Shown: in pieces, positions 11,654-24,400 of the stretch
Position numbering within the stretch: the stretch's first letter is position 1
Layout of the letters: each line of letters opens with the position of its first letter
NCBI GenBank assembly: GCA_002118135.1
Contig: BDIU01000134.1
Location: forward strand, 570-64,569
Source: Trebouxia sp. TZW2008
Taxonomy: Eukaryota > Chlorophyta > Trebouxiophyceae > Trebouxiales > Trebouxiaceae
Direction: 5' to 3'
Length of the DNA stretch: 64,000 nucleotides
The notes under the pieces: generated by a model
Databases searched by the model: none
Told to the model about the DNA's origin: nothing
The model's input: the letters and a program-made list of their open reading frames with translations, nothing else
Made by a program: the position numbers and the translations under genes

Positions 11654-12733
11654 TTAAACTGGTTCCAACATTCCTGCAGGCCCAGCAGCAATGCGTTTGA
11701 GCACTGCTTCAAGTGCCGGCTGTTGGGCACTTTGCTGTGCTGCACAGAGAGTTGCATTTGCTAAGGATACACACGACTGTAGCTTCATTTGCAGCCAACG
11801 TTACTGTGCATTGCTGCACCCAAGTTGGTCTGCTGATTGATGGAGATTGTGGCATTGAGCTTCCGGTGTCAAGCAACACAGCATAAGCTCAATGACTGCA
11901 ATGCACTGTGAGTGTGAATGCCTACAGAACATCGTCTGATGCGGTGCTCTACCTTGGAAGATGTCTTTTGCAGCTTGTATTGCGTGACTGCTTTCAGCCG
12001 GTCGGCAGGAGTCATCCTGGAGTATCCCTTGATCAGCTTGGCGTAGTCTGGTGGTTTGGGAGCTGTTTTGTGACTTGTGCTGCCATGCCTTGTCCTTCCT
12101 GTGCTGCTGTGGTGATGCCTGTCAGCTGCCTGATCCCGACTGACATCTTTGTGGGAGGAGTGCCTGTCTCTACTGTGCCTGCTTGACTCGGTGTGGTCAT
12201 GATCAGAGTGTCTGGAGCTCCTGCTGTGCTTGCTTCGATGGCGAGCAGGGGAAGGACTACGCTTGCGGGAGCTATGATGCCTTTGCTGCTTTTCTGAGTT
12301 TTGCCTGTGAGACCTATGTCTATCGGGCTCCCTGCTGGCAGACCGAGTACGCTTCCTGTTCTCGGCTGATCGGCCTCGTCGCGGTGATGCACGTGCAACA
12401 CGGCTGCTTGTTTTGTCTGACCGTGAGTGGCGTGCAGACGGAGAACGACTGCGCCCGCGTTTTGGACTGTCCTGCTTGGACTCAAACTTGTCAGAAAGCT
12501 TGTAGGGGTGCTGCCAGCCTTCGCCTTTGGGTGGAGCCGCAGCAGCAACAATAGGCGCAGTAGCAGATGCTCCGAAGCCGAGACCCTGCAACACCGCTCG
12601 TGCATGTCACAAACCTTTGTCGAAGTAGCAGTTCTTCTCGATGTAGATCACTCGGACTTGCCTGTTTCTGCTTAGCGGCTGCGTCGACCTGCTGGAACTG
12701 CTGATATAGCTGATGCGCTTTGTCCTCTTCCAT
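11654..12733 (-). CDS. Arg/Ser-rich (RS domain) nuclear protein, probably splicing-related
   Basis: Exon 1 (12733-12662) encodes 24 residues starting MEEDKAHQLYQQF. It is followed by an intron of 76 bp with a GC donor (GCAAGT) and TTGCAG acceptor. Exon 2 (12585-11953) begins GLGFGASATAP and contains a long RS/RH-rich domain (for example RGRSRSPSARHSRSD, RKRTRSASREPDRHRSHR, HHSSRKRSPSPARHRSKH), ending PDYAKLIKGYSRMTPADRLK then AVTQYKLQKTSSK. A last exon in frame appears to read QSAQQPALEAVLKRIAAGPA and stops (TAA) at 11654, with AATAAA-like sequence just beyond. RS domains target proteins to nuclear speckles and mediate spliceosome contacts; the C-terminal MTPADRLK motif resembles short motifs of SR-related proteins, but I cannot name the family. 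The ATG at 12733 is the first in the open frame. Confidence 0.65.
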
Positions 12734-13198
12734 ACACGTACCGCCGCGCTTTAGGCAAGATTTGGACAATCAGCGTTGCTGCTGCTGAACGCATTCGCTG
12801 TGGCGGGTCACCACTAGTCTTCTTTGGCCTGGTAGTGACAGCATGCAAAGCATGCGCATAGCATGTAGACATCGACTCATACTCCTCCAGGACTTTACAC
12901 AGAAAGCGCATCAACAACCTTCTCACAGTGAATACTCTGTACGTCAAGGCTGGCCTGCCGCATGCCAACAGAACTTGCTATAAACTGGATTGGCATGACT
13001 GCGCACTCACAAAGTATCAACACACAAACCGACCACGCTGACCAACTAAGGAACAACAAAGTGTTTGTATAGTTGTCAATCGTTGATGCATCAGGAGCAG
13101 TGTACAGAGCGTGAGGGCAGTGGGCCGCGTGGCAAACAAGCTGATATTATGTGAAGGGTGAACAGCAAACCTGGCTGCTGTTTGATCATCAACTCACT
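12734..13198. other. Spacer between two minus-strand genes
   Basis: No recognisable coding content. It presumably contains the promoter of the RS-rich gene. A short open stretch at 12780-12968 (minus) could be a 5' non-coding exon. Confidence 0.35.
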
Positions 13199-15866
13199 GA
13201 ACCTGCAGTCATGGCTCTGCAAATGATGCTGCATAGCTGATCATGCACTCGCTTCTGAGCTCGCCAGTTGCTGACTGCCTCACTCTTGACAACCAATTCA
13301 CTTCGCTTCTTCTTCGATTTAGCCACCAGAGTATAAACAGCAGGAGCAATTCCCTCTGTGTCGCAAACAAACTTGTCTGTGGCTGCTATTGCGGTGGGCT
13401 GATAGCTCTGCCTCAGCTGCTGACAATTGCGATGTTACGTGCACTGATGCTACCAGCTTGGTCAGTTCCTGGACTGCCATTGCCCACTCTTGTGAACCAA
13501 ACACAGCCTTCTTGGCAGCTTGCTCTAGCTGTTGAGCTTTTCCAAGCATGTTTGCATGCTGGCTGTCAACTGGAATGACTGTGTTGTCGACACTTGTGTC
13601 AGCAATGGCTTTCAGAGCTTCCACTGCTTTGTTGATGTGGAACATAGCTGCTGCGTCATTGCTGGCAGGGCCCTGCTGAGCAGCAATGAGCGAGTCAGTC
13701 TCACTGCTTGAGCACGAGTACAATGCAATCAACACACACAAGACCAAATCAAGATATATATTTCCATCAGCTGCAAAAGCCTCTGATGTGGCAAAGGTAA
13801 AAGCTGGGCATCAACTGCGAGTTGATTTCACAGCTGAAGCTTGAGCTCAGCGCAATCCGCATGCAGCAAAACATGATGGGCTGTACAATATCACCAGCTG
13901 CAAAAGCCGTGGCAGGTGGCAGCTATACAAGCTGAGCAGCAAATGCACGTGACCTTCACTGCTTGAGCTTGAGCAAAGTGCAATCAGCACGAACTACACC
14001 ATTGCGTCAATGTCAGAGAGCAACAGCATGGTTGGCAAGTGCAAAAGCTGCAGCATTTGTGCTTGGAACAGCATGTCTGCTACATTCCAGATGGTAGCAG
14101 TATGGAAATGGGCATTGAGCAACATTGACCAGCACCATCTGCAGGAACGCTTTTGCTCTCATGACGACTGCGGAAGCTGCATCAAGCAAATCATGCAGCA
14201 ACCAGACCATGCACGCTTGAGGTGACAAAACTGATCCTACCTTCAACGATCGCACTTCTGCCTGAAGTCTGGCTATGGTCGTCAGCCCTGCTTCTCTCTG
14301 CATAACACAAGACAATTTTGCCACCTACAAGGCCTGCAGAGTATACTTGCAGAGAGTCACTGCAGAGTCTCAGCATAATTGCAGCAGAAAAGAGACGAGC
14401 TGCTGATTGCAGCAGTGCCTACGAGAGGATGCTATCTGTTGCAGACGCTTCTCGCTTAACACGGGCTTGGTGTCATGTAACAGAGGTGTCATACCTCATG
14501 GCATGCCTGCTTCAGCTTCTGCTTGGTTACCTCAAGCTCCTTTTGAGCATCCTGTATTCACAGGAGCAACATCAGCGTCTCAGAACAATGCAGTCTACGT
14601 GGACACTGAGCATCCTGTACCCAGAAGAGCAAATCAACATCACAGGACAAAACAGCCTAAGTGAATATTGAGTGGGCACAATACTAGAATCCACGTATTT
14701 TCAAGGCATGTCTACCAAGGACAAGCAACTCGCTGTAACAGTCTTGATGGGATGGCTTCTGCATTACATTTAGAAACAGCATACAAGAGACATTGCCATC
14801 ACATTGGGATCAGCAGCAGCAATCTGCAAGGTGCCCATCACTTGCTATGAGAGTCCATAAGGACAACTTCTGTGCACTGCTGCAAGTGTTGACCCCTAAA
14901 GCTGAGATGAAGTTTGTTACCTGCAACAAGGCCGAGCTGCCTTGCCTGGCAGCTTTTGGCAGCGCAGCTGCCTTGTTCATGAGACCGCAAGTACACGACT
15001 TCAGGACTTGATGTGAGAAGCTGTGCTTGTAGTGGTGGCCCAGGAGTATCCTGATTGTTGTTTTTCTGGCACTTGCTTTGCTTGCTGCTCACAAAGTATC
15101 TGCTCTTGCGCTTGCTTGTGGAACCCACAGCTTCATTACACAGAGCTTGCTCAGTGCTCATTACTTCATTGTACAGAGCTTGATTGCTCTTTGCTTTGCC
15201 AAGCCACCCCTCGACAGCAGCAGGCAGCGATTCACTTTCTTGGCCTTGCCTGCGCGTTGCGAGACTTCAGGGCGCAGACTGCTGTCTTCTGTCGTCTCCT
15301 GAGCAGAGGGAGCATTGGGCCCCTCGCCATTGAGAGCCAGAGCGGTTTTGAGTGCATTGTCAATCCTGTGGGCAGCCAGATCGGGTGCAGTTTCAGCTTA
15401 ATGGCTTCTGTGTCGCATGATGCGACCTGTGGGCTGAGTACAGGCACGTGGGTTTTGTCACCCTGTCCTTCTTCACCCTGTGCTGCTTGACCCTGTGCTT
15501 GTTCACCCTGTGCTTGGGCTGAACTGCCCTTGGCTGTGCTGCTGTCATGCTGATGGCTGGATAAGTCTACTTGCAGACCAGTTGCTTGCATTCTTTTGAG
15601 ACGTCCAAGCCTAGTTGCCTGTGACTGAGTGGGAGGTACATGTGGCTGCTGATTAGTTGGTTGTGACAGGTCTGTGCTGCGTTTTGCTGAATTTTGAGAG
15701 GCAGCAGAGGAGGCTTGAGGGTTGGCTCCAGGTGCTTGATGACCATTTGCTTGTGACTGGTTTGTCTCAACTGACCCTGGAGTCAAATGGGCATCGGTGG
15801 AGGCGTGAGCATCTTGCTGACTGAGTGCTGGGGCCAAGTCATGGTCAGGACGTCCTGTAGATACAG
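13199..15866 (-). CDS. Gln-rich, coiled-coil protein with basic C-terminus (unidentified)
   Basis: Several minus-strand exons are convincing, though the full model is not. About 15866-15400 is Gln/Ala/Ser-rich low complexity (NQSQANGHQAPGANPQ, AQGEQAQGQAAQGEEGQGDK). About 15390-15250 encodes DLAAHRIDNALKTALALNG and ends at a GTGAAT donor. About 14980-14915 reads LMNKAAALPKAARQGSSALL; about 14555-14499 is a coiled coil (DAQKELEVTKQKLKQACHE); about 14302-14243 is REAGLTTIARLQAEVRSLK. 13671-13453 encodes INKAVEALKAIADTSVDN and LEQAAKKAVFGSQEWAMAVQ. The last exon reads LVAKSKKKRSELVVKSEAV, a plausible nuclear localisation signal, and stops at 13199. The short heptad-rich exons suggest an elongated helical protein. 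No family recognised; the first exon and start codon were not found. Confidence 0.5.
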
Positions 15867-16264
15867 CTTAAGCATTGAATGCAATGACATAGGGAGCTGC
15901 ATGCACTTGTGGTGAAAAGACCTGTGCTTTTGAAAGATTTTCAGTTATTGCACCTTTCAAGCAGAACAAATTGTTTCATCTATGGCTACAGGGGCAAAGA
16001 GCAGAAAAGCACAAGCCATTCGGCATCATGACAGAAGCCTTTGGGAGCAGAAGCAGTATGTAACGTCCTTGATGGCTATGTCAACTGCAATGCACAGCTT
16101 GCATGCCTGATTGGAGGGGAAGAGAGCATGGCACCTCTTGGGCATACACAAAGATGTGCATGAAGAGCCTGAGTAGCAAGCACAGTATGCGCGGATGACT
16201 TCACGCCTGGTAGCGCTTGTGCAGATGCTGTCAGCCTGCATTTGTGCTATGTGTGCGCTTTTTT

Positions 16265-17492
16265 CTATTTACCACAAATATGATAATTGGATGTACTTGG
16301 AACACATTTTGCTGAGCCTTCAGAGGAGTTGATCCAGGCACCAAAGCTAGTATTGAGCACAAGCATGTTGTCTGCGGCCGGCAGAATTGCCAATAATGCA
16401 GAGTTCATGTAGACAGTGCAGCAGCATGTCAGACCCTCACACAAGAGCAAAAGCATGCATGCCTTGAGGCAAGCGATCAAGTTGGCATTATGAAGGTGCA
16501 GAAGCAGCAGCAAGAGCGACATACCAAACAGATCAGCTCGCTTGAAGGTCAGTATGGGACATTTCCAATAGTCGGGATGACATTGGCTGTGCATGCTCCA
16601 CCATCTATCCAGTTTGCGCTGTCCGTCCATTAGTGAGGACTTCTGCCCACATCTACAAAACCAAGCAGTGAACAATATCAAATTCACCGGCTATTTACAC
16701 TCTGCATTCTGTACAACGGCATAGGTTTTTCTTCTGCATCTGCCCTGCAGAAACATACGACAAACAATGTTAAGTTCATATCGTGGCCATGCAGTAAAGT
16801 TTCAGTTCCTACAACATGCAAGCTAGACAGCCTCAGCAGGCCCAGCTAGAAATCCTGACGCAATATACCGTATCCAGCCAGTGCGTTCAGTAAGATTTGG
16901 TCTGGACATGAAGGCACAAACGAGATTCAAAATGGTATCATATGTCTTGCAGAGGCTGTATTGCAGCATCAGTAGCTTGCAAAATTTGAGACATATGGTC
17001 TCTGTAAATGTGGCATTTGCAGCGTACCCAATGCAGATCGCCTGCCAGTTTACATCATTCTTTTTTGGACTGCATGGGCGCGGAAGCAACCCAAAGAGAA
17101 AGCCTGGAGGCATGAGCACGCCACGCTGTACATAGCCTGCAGCAAAACAGTGCAAGTTCCAGCAAAAGCAATGAGGACAACACTGTGCATTCAGCTTTGT
17201 CTGCTTTGTGCATCGACGAGGCAGCTCTGAGCCTAATACAAAGCTGAAGCAATCAATAGTCAACAAGGCACAGCAGCATCATACTTGAGGGATCAATCCT
17301 CTGACAAGTACAGCTATCCTTCTGGCAGAAGTCACAGTTCTTGGCACAGTATAGCCCTGTCTGATCTGAACAGATCCACCTGGTGTCATGCATATCACGT
17401 GCTTGCTTTATAATATGTACGCAGAGGAAAAGCGACAACTCAAAACGCTGGTACGACTGCGTGATGCACCTGGACGCTTTGCGCGACATCTT
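16265..17492 (-). CDS. Doubtful minus-strand ORF cluster
   Basis: Three consecutive minus-strand ORFs may be exons of one gene: one at 17492-17253 starting MSRKASRCITQSYQRF, one at 17266-16823 with a hydrophobic Cys-rich stretch, and one at 16687-16265 containing GQRKLDRWWSMHSQCHPDYW. None shows a recognisable domain, the copy of the 60-bp dispersed repeat at 16822-16880 lies inside, and splice phases could not be verified. It may be non-coding. Confidence 0.2.
16822..16880 (+). repeat. Dispersed ~60-bp repeat, copy 3
   Basis: Reads GCTAGACAGCCTCAGCAGGC then CCAGCTAG and a diverged tail. Same family as the copies at 1453, 7141, 36661 and 40621. Confidence 0.6.
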
Positions 17493-17869
17493 TTGGCAGC
17501 CTTCTTCACTTGTCGCAACTGTCGCATCTGACCCAAGCCTTTCGCTCGTTTTGCTGATCGCAAACACCGTGGCTGTGCGTGCCGTCACTTACCGTGTCAA
17601 ATGCGCAACGATCGCTCAAAGCTCCCTCTGATCTGCAACCGGGCGGTTGAAACAACGCTACAGTCGGAAAGGCACGAGCGATTGCATGCCTCAGCGCTGA
17701 TCACGAAAGCACGTATCAGCGGTGACCAGAACCTTCGTGACAAGTCGACGTGTCCATCACGGCCCGGCGCAATGTCTGTCTATGGCCCCTTGTCAGTAAC
17801 CGCATGCTGAATGCAAAACAAGGCACACTGCCCACGTCGGCTGTAGACCAGACCAGTAGACCCATAGCA

Positions 17870-19680
17870 ATGGCAGCAGCAAGCGAGTCCGAGCGTGTGC
17901 ATCGTGATAGTCCAATTCCAGGGGAGACGGGTATGCTACGTGCTCTGCTAGTGGTACCTGATCTAAAGCTGCCCGGTGCAAAGGCGGGTCTCAAGGCTAT
18001 GCGTGCGTACCTGGAGAGGAAAGGATGTTCTCAATACACGACGTTGACAGATTCAGGTGCGCTTAGCTCAGAATGGCGGCACAGTTGTGAACAAGGGCTG
18101 TCAGCGAAAGTGATCAGAACCTTGCAGGCGCTTCCGTGTTCCACTTTCGTCTGGCCTTTGGAGCTCTTTGTACCTTATGCGAGCCAGATGATGTCTTGGC
18201 TGTGTGGATATATTCTCACGGAGCCGCTGCACCGGCTCCAGCAGCTAATGTCTTCAAGTTAGCAACAGGCAACTTCTATCTTGCTGACCTTGACAAGCTC
18301 AACCCTGTGAGCTGGTGGCGTGGTACAGTGTGGCTGCTTCTCCACACATGCCACTCTGGTCATCCAGACCCGCAGCCTTCAGAAGCCCCAGTCCTGGAGA
18401 CCCTGTGCACTAGTAGTCAAATCATTGTGGTGCCAGTAGCATCTTATGAAAGCATCGCCCTGGGTCAAGCAGATGGAGGTCTGCTGATACGAAGCATTGC
18501 TGCGGCAGAAAAAGAGCATGGCATCAAATTCCAGCTGCAGCACTTTGAGCAAGCAATGCAGCAACTACATCCTGACCTAAGAAAGACAACCGTGACCAAA
18601 GTTCAAGATCTGTTGGCAAAGGCTTCATCAGCAAACGACATAGAGCAATTTGCCAGACGTTTCCAGCACATGGTCAAGTTGTCTACCGAAGTGCCACTGC
18701 CACCATTTGGTAAACATGAACCGCATTGCCTGATGGAGTGCATTGCTGCATATGCTATTAATGATCATCAGCTATATTGTGCACTACTGACATGTGCAGG
18801 CATCAGACAAGAAGGCACTGAGACATCAACAGCTGCAGCTGGTCCTCCTAGATCCTCTAGTGTTGAGTCCCCAGGTACAAGTTCAAGCTCTCCGCCAGGG
18901 CACTTCGTGCCTCTGCTTCTTGTTCCGGCTGTTGTTGCTTTTGCTTGAGATGGACACAAACTTTTCCAAAGCAACACAACACAATTTCAATGATCAGCTT
19001 TCAGTAAATAGACTTTGTCCTTGAGATTGCAGGAACTCCACTAGAAGGTGAACCTGTAGGCGTACAACAACCTCTAGGTAAGATCACTTGGGCTTGCGCT
19101 GCAGTAGAATGTCTGGTATTAACACCCTCGTTGCTATTTGGATTGTGTGGCTCAGCAGGAGAGAGATTTCTGGACATGTCACTTGCAATGTCACCTTCAG
19201 AAGAACCTATCAATGAAGCATCCCCAGACTCAGAAGGGCCTCCAAATGACGCTTACACAGAGTCAGCAGGGCCTCTAGATGATGCGTCCCAAGACTCAGA
19301 AGGATCTGAATATGCTACATCGACTACATCCCGCAACTTCACCAAAAGGTGATGATGCCATATGCATGACTTCATATCCACGACCGTTGATCAAATGCTG
19401 GCAATGCTCAGACACCACACGTGTCTTCAGGGACTATCCAGGCCTACAGCCGACCACACCATTTTTTGGTGCTGTTGTCTGGGGAAAGCCTTCACCTACA
19501 ATCTCGCCACAGCTTCGACAGCAGAGAGAGCAGCACCTCAGATCTGCCGAAGCTGCATTGCTGTTTGTGCAGACAGTCAATTGCTCTGCCGAGCTGCAGA
19601 AGAATTTAGTCCAACTGAAAGCTGCATTGCCAGACAGCCAAATGACCGAATTAGTGAAGTACTGCGCTAAGCTGATGTAG
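17870..19680 (+). CDS. Caspase-like (clan CD, C14-type) cysteine protease, complete
   Basis: Six exons splice in phase: 17870-18056, 18128-18709, 18800-18874, 19033-19077, 19159-19348 and 19431-19680 (TAG), giving 442 residues. The N-terminal half has a p20-like fold signature: a first strand (RALLVVPDLKLPGAKAGLKA), the catalytic His in VWIYSHGA (about residue 93) and the catalytic Cys in WLLLHTCHSGHP (about residue 137). The 44-residue His-Cys spacing and the TCHSG box fit metacaspases, in which the box is usually DSCHSG; here the Asp before the box is His and the usual SGHG around the His is YSHG. Residues after about 260 form a Ser/Pro/Asp/Glu-rich linker and an Ala/Leu-rich helical tail (LRSAEAALLFVQTVNCSAEL) with no known domain. 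The ORF is open back to 17750, so an earlier start is possible. Role (regulated proteolysis or cell death) is inferred only from the family. Confidence 0.7.
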
Positions 19681-20788
19681 TCGGGTCTCCTCTTTGACAG
19701 TTCAGACAACTGCCCATGTCTGCTGGTCAAGCATGTTGTTAGATGCGCAACCACAATGCATTGACATATTTGGCAGTGTGCAACACAGATTGTCACGATA
19801 AATTTGTTGACACTCTACAGCTTGTCCCGCAGATTGTGCAAGTGCACTTGAGGTAGCTCAAGCTTGCTGCGCCACTTGTAACAGACTTACGTCTTCAGAT
19901 CCAGGAATTAACATGTCGGCACTTAGATTCGGACGTTTGCGCACAAGAAAGGTGATTAACTTCGGGTCCTCTCCACGAAAAGTCGTGGGTTCGAATATGT
20001 TACACCACTACTCTTGACGCTTTGCGCGGCAGTATGTGGTCCTTGAATGGCCTCGGCCAATTGCTATGATCTGTCAGAAAGGGTTCAAACCCAAACCAAA
20101 CCTGCAAACCTCTGTTGCAAACTGCTACCATGATCCTTATGCAATTTAGCAGTGTTCAAGCACGGAACTTATACATGTTAGAAAATGATCTCACACCCGA
20201 AGTGAAGTCTACAAAGGTTGCTGTGGCATCCGTCAGGAGTCATTCATGAAAGGTGCAGGCAATCACTTGGCATTGAGATGGATGGGCCGTGATCATCAGC
20301 TCTTGATGCACATGCTCCAAAATGTGACTGGATCCCAGCAAAGCAGCCGATCACCAAGCGCAGAGCACGTAACGCCTGCCATTCTCCTGAGTGTCTCACC
20401 GGGACTGCGCAGCGCATGCACAGAGGGCCGAGCTGTTTTCCAAATCGGAAAGGCGGTGTCAGAGGATGGCCTTTCTGTTTGCGCTGTGATAGTGTACATC
20501 GACCAGTGCTCTTGACTCCTTCCGGGCTCTGACGCGACCATCACCGTTGTTCAGGGAGCGAAGCACAGCAGTGGCCAAGCAATCGAATCGCAGCCTTACA
20601 CACGCTGCAAGCAAATTCAGCATCTGACAAGACAGCATGAAAGATGAGAACCTTGGGAACAAGTCAGCGCCTGCACCTGTAAGTGACACGCCTTTTTTGC
20701 GCGCATGTGCTGTGGCTTGAGCGCAACTTGCTTTAGACTTGGACGCGCCAGAGAATGCCTTCCTCCATGACCGTCGCATTCTGTAGGA
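19681..20788. other. Spacer with no supported gene
   Basis: Overlapping ORFs occur on both strands at 20246-20815, including a basic minus-strand stretch (SYRMRRSWRKAFSGASKSK), but no splice-consistent model or domain emerges. A tRNA-like B-box motif at about 19990 was examined and rejected. Confidence 0.3.
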
Positions 20789-21404
20789 CGCTGTCACCAC
20801 GTCACCGATATCCAAACTGCTTCCAAGGCATGTCCAGTCAGTCTGGGATCAGCTACCAACCGCTCAGCAAGCAGAGATGCTCTCTTTTGATCTGCGGCTG
20901 CTGTATGCACGAGCAAACTATGTTGATGGTCAGCATCAGTTCTTGGTCTCTGTTGTTGCTGCTACTGTCATGGGTCACAGTTTACTTTCCTGCTGGCACG
21001 CATCTGCTATAACTTGAGTGTCTATGAGGCTGACTGTAGAATTGATCCTGTGAGTCTGTTGACATACAACACGCATTTCATTGCATGTCCATGTGGAACC
21101 CAACATCTCTACTCAAAGTGCTGTCCTGCAGTCTCAATTGCGACGCTATCAGGCAAGCCAATGCTGCAACAGTCAGCCCTGCAATGCAGCTCATCGAGTT
21201 GATGCAAGCAAACACGCTGCTGTTTAGGGATGCTTTTACAGTATGCTGCTAGGGAATGCTGCAAGTCCCACTCAAGCCCTGCATCGCTGCCAGCTTGACG
21301 GCCATCATTGTCACGTTGCACTTGAGCTTTGTAACACTGGTGGTGCAAAAATGTTGAGTGGCACTTGTTTGTTGCAGATGCTTCTGACACCCTGAATGCC
21401 TTGA

Positions 21405-21435
<31 letters not shown>

Positions 21436-24400
21436 AAGCTTGCATAGCGGAGGTCTGCTGTGTGTTTTGCTGCAGATCCTTCCAATGCCACAGAGGCCTT
21501 GACTGCTACTGCTGAAAGTTTGCACAGTGGAACATCTGCACGGCAGTGGCGATGGAAGCCTGAATCACCTCAAGCTCGCATCTTTGATACTGCAGAAGCA
21601 TTCAGGTATCTGCTGTGCATGCTGTTGTACAAACTGGCACAAAATGGCAGGAAAGCTTGACAGGGTTCATGTCTCCTGTTGTTGCATTACTCATTCTTAG
21701 TCATGAGCAAATATATGACACAAGTCTGCAACAAGTTTGGATCACAAAGCACCCTCAGTCCTGACAGCTGCAGCCAAGCTTGTGGTCAGAGCTGCTCAGC
21801 CACATGAATATCACCATATATTGCTTACTTGACCATCAACACAACATGGTTGCGGGAACATCAATGTGCAGTTTAGGTGTGAACTTCAACACACAGTGGT
21901 CATCTAAACATCAAAGCACATTGGATATGTGTGGCAGGTCATTTGTGGAAAAGAAAATCCCAGTAAATCTGTGCATACATTTGGGCCACCCTAGGCTGCG
22001 TGATCTGCCTTCTCTTACTGCCTTAGGAGCTCTTCTTCATCAACACATATTGGCTGTGTGTATGGCAGGTCATATGTGGAAAAGGAGATCTCAGCAGACA
22101 TCTGCATGAACTGCGCCCACCCTATGCTGACTACTTTTCATGCCATTACTTGTTGACTTGGTGATTTATGAAAGTGCTTGTTTATCAACAATTCATTGAA
22201 TGCATGACAGGTCATATGTGGAAAAGGCAATCCCAGCAGACCTGCGCGTAAATCTGAAGCATCCTAGGCTGACTGAATCTTCAGTGTGGGCGACACAAGC
22301 ACTGCATGACTGCATGTAAGCCATCCTTGAGCTCCTGTAGCTTGTTCATAAGCTGTCATGAGGCCTGTTATAGGCTATGCTGACTGTATACAAGTCACTT
22401 TGACTGCCTGCCGCTCAGTTATTGTGCTTGCGCTGCCGTTCATCTGACTGCATCTTCAGTATGAGCAACTTACATCCGCATGACCGCATGCAAGCCACCC
22501 TTGAACCCCACTACCTTACCCACTGCGAACATGTCATATGTTTCTAGGCTGTGCTGACTGCATTGTTGATGTGATAACCCCATGCAATGCATAACTGCAT
22601 GTAACATGCTCTGTTGCTCTTTCAGTGCAGTCAATGTGCATGAAATGCCACATCCTTATAGGCTGTGCTGAAAGTGTCCTGACTTTGGACAGCACAAGCA
22701 CTGCACAACTGCACGTAAGCCACTTTGTGCGCCTGTAGTTTGGTCACTGTGTGGAAAGTGTCATGTAAGTAAGAGCATCCCCTTGCAGATTGGTCCCTGT
22801 GCATTGGTTGTCACTAGGCCGACTGTCAACTGTGCTGGTGCTTTTTACTCTGCAAGGCTGCTCTTCTGTGGTACTGCTTTGGCAAGCAGTGGCAAATTGA
22901 CAGATGTAGCTGCATCATGCCAACAGGCTCTGAAGCGTTGTTGTTTGTTTGGCTTTTTGATGCGCATGTCTTTTGACTTCATGCTAGTGTGCAAAGCTGC
23001 ACTGTATAGAATGATCAATATGGCACACAAAGATGTTGCTTGTATAAAAGGCAAAACGTGTGTGCAGGAGAATGATCTTGGGCAAGGTGCAGGCATTGAA
23101 GCACAAACAGCAGTGTCAGACTCTAGAGGTTTTGGTCTGTGTGTCTTGATTCCTCAGTAAATCATGCAAAGCTGGTCACTGTAAATGTATTTTGCTGTAA
23201 GTGTATTTTGCAGGAAAATGATCTTGGATAAGGTTCAGGTCCTGACGCGCAAACAGCAGTGTCAGACTTCAGAGTTTTGTTCACTGTGTCTTGATTTCTC
23301 AGTGATTATGAAAGCTGTTTATTTGTTTACATATGAATGCAGAAAAATGATCTTGGATAAGGTGCAGGCGCACAAGGGAAAACAGCAGGAACAGCGTATA
23401 GAGATTTGGCGGCTTCCTCGGCATTGCCAAGTGCTTGAAATCATTTGGCAGGAGGTCCACACCGGCCATGAGTACTTGTAAGCTCCCAGGCTGCTTCTGT
23501 TTACCTGGACCCTGGATACAGAGTTTGCTTTTCTTTTGCACTTGACTTGCTGTCTCAAGCCTTTGTTTGAGTTGACGTCACCTGGCAGGAGATGTGCAAT
23601 GACCTGAGTACTTGCAAGCTGTTTTGAGACGCCCTCTTGTCAGAAGACAACATTCTTCTATACATTTTCTTCTTAAAAGTGTTTGTGTGATGACACATCA
23701 TTATCAAGTCCAAACTGCTTTGGCCCACTAAACTGAAAACAAGCACTAATCGTGAGTATTTGTGAGTTGCGCATTCCCTTATGAGCACCAATCTGGCCCA
23801 AATGTTGTCATGTCTGCACAGATTTGCATGCATCCTGGAGGCTTGTCAGCTCCTTTGACAGGTTCGTGTTTGAGCTCTCACTGTTCCTGCTTAAGCTGTC
23901 TGCTAAGGAACAGTATGAGAAGTGGTCGCTTTTGCCCTGATCACTAAGTTTGGCAGGTACGTATGCATTTGAGCTTTTAGGGCAGGTGATACACTTGGAA
24001 TTGTTGCTGATGCTCACGTTGTTGATGCAATTTAACACCTCTCAACATTGCCTGCATTATGTTACAGTCAATACGTCATGAATGGTGATTGCGCCACAGG
24101 ACGTGTGCACACTTTGCAATGCACATGTTCAAGTTGCAATGCACATGTTCAAGTTGCAATGCACGTGTTCAAGTTGCAATGCACATGTTCAAGTTGCAAT
24201 GCACATGTGCAAGGCGCATTGCATGAAGTGCAAATGCCCTGATGGTACATCATATTCTAACGTACAGACTGGCACAAGCAGACAACACCTCTTCTGCATA
24301 TCCTGCGCATGATATGCTGCTGAGTTTGGGAAAATTGCAACATGCATTTGCAAGCTCAAACATTTGTTCTGTTGCTGGCATTTCTTGACTTGTCTGCATT

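Noticed and set aside
12183..12554. 123-codon plus-strand ORF
   Set aside because: It is the antisense shadow of the RS-rich exon, whose Arg/Ser codon bias opens the opposite strand.
19925..20005. tRNA-like sequence with a GGGTTCGAAT T-loop motif and a CCACGA/TCGTGG hairpin
   Set aside because: The bases after the loop do not pair with GTGGG, and no acceptor stem, D arm or anticodon arm can be folded around it.
20740..20930. In-frame TAG in an otherwise open stretch, suggesting TAG recoded to Gln as in some ulvophyte algae
   Set aside because: TAG, TAA and TGA all act as normal stops at well-supported gene ends here (caspase-like, RPS11, NFU). CTGTAG is also a usable acceptor at this point.
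24114..24213. Short regular repeats resembling a CRISPR array
   Set aside because: The 20-bp units are directly adjacent with no unique spacers, and the genome is eukaryotic. It is a minisatellite.
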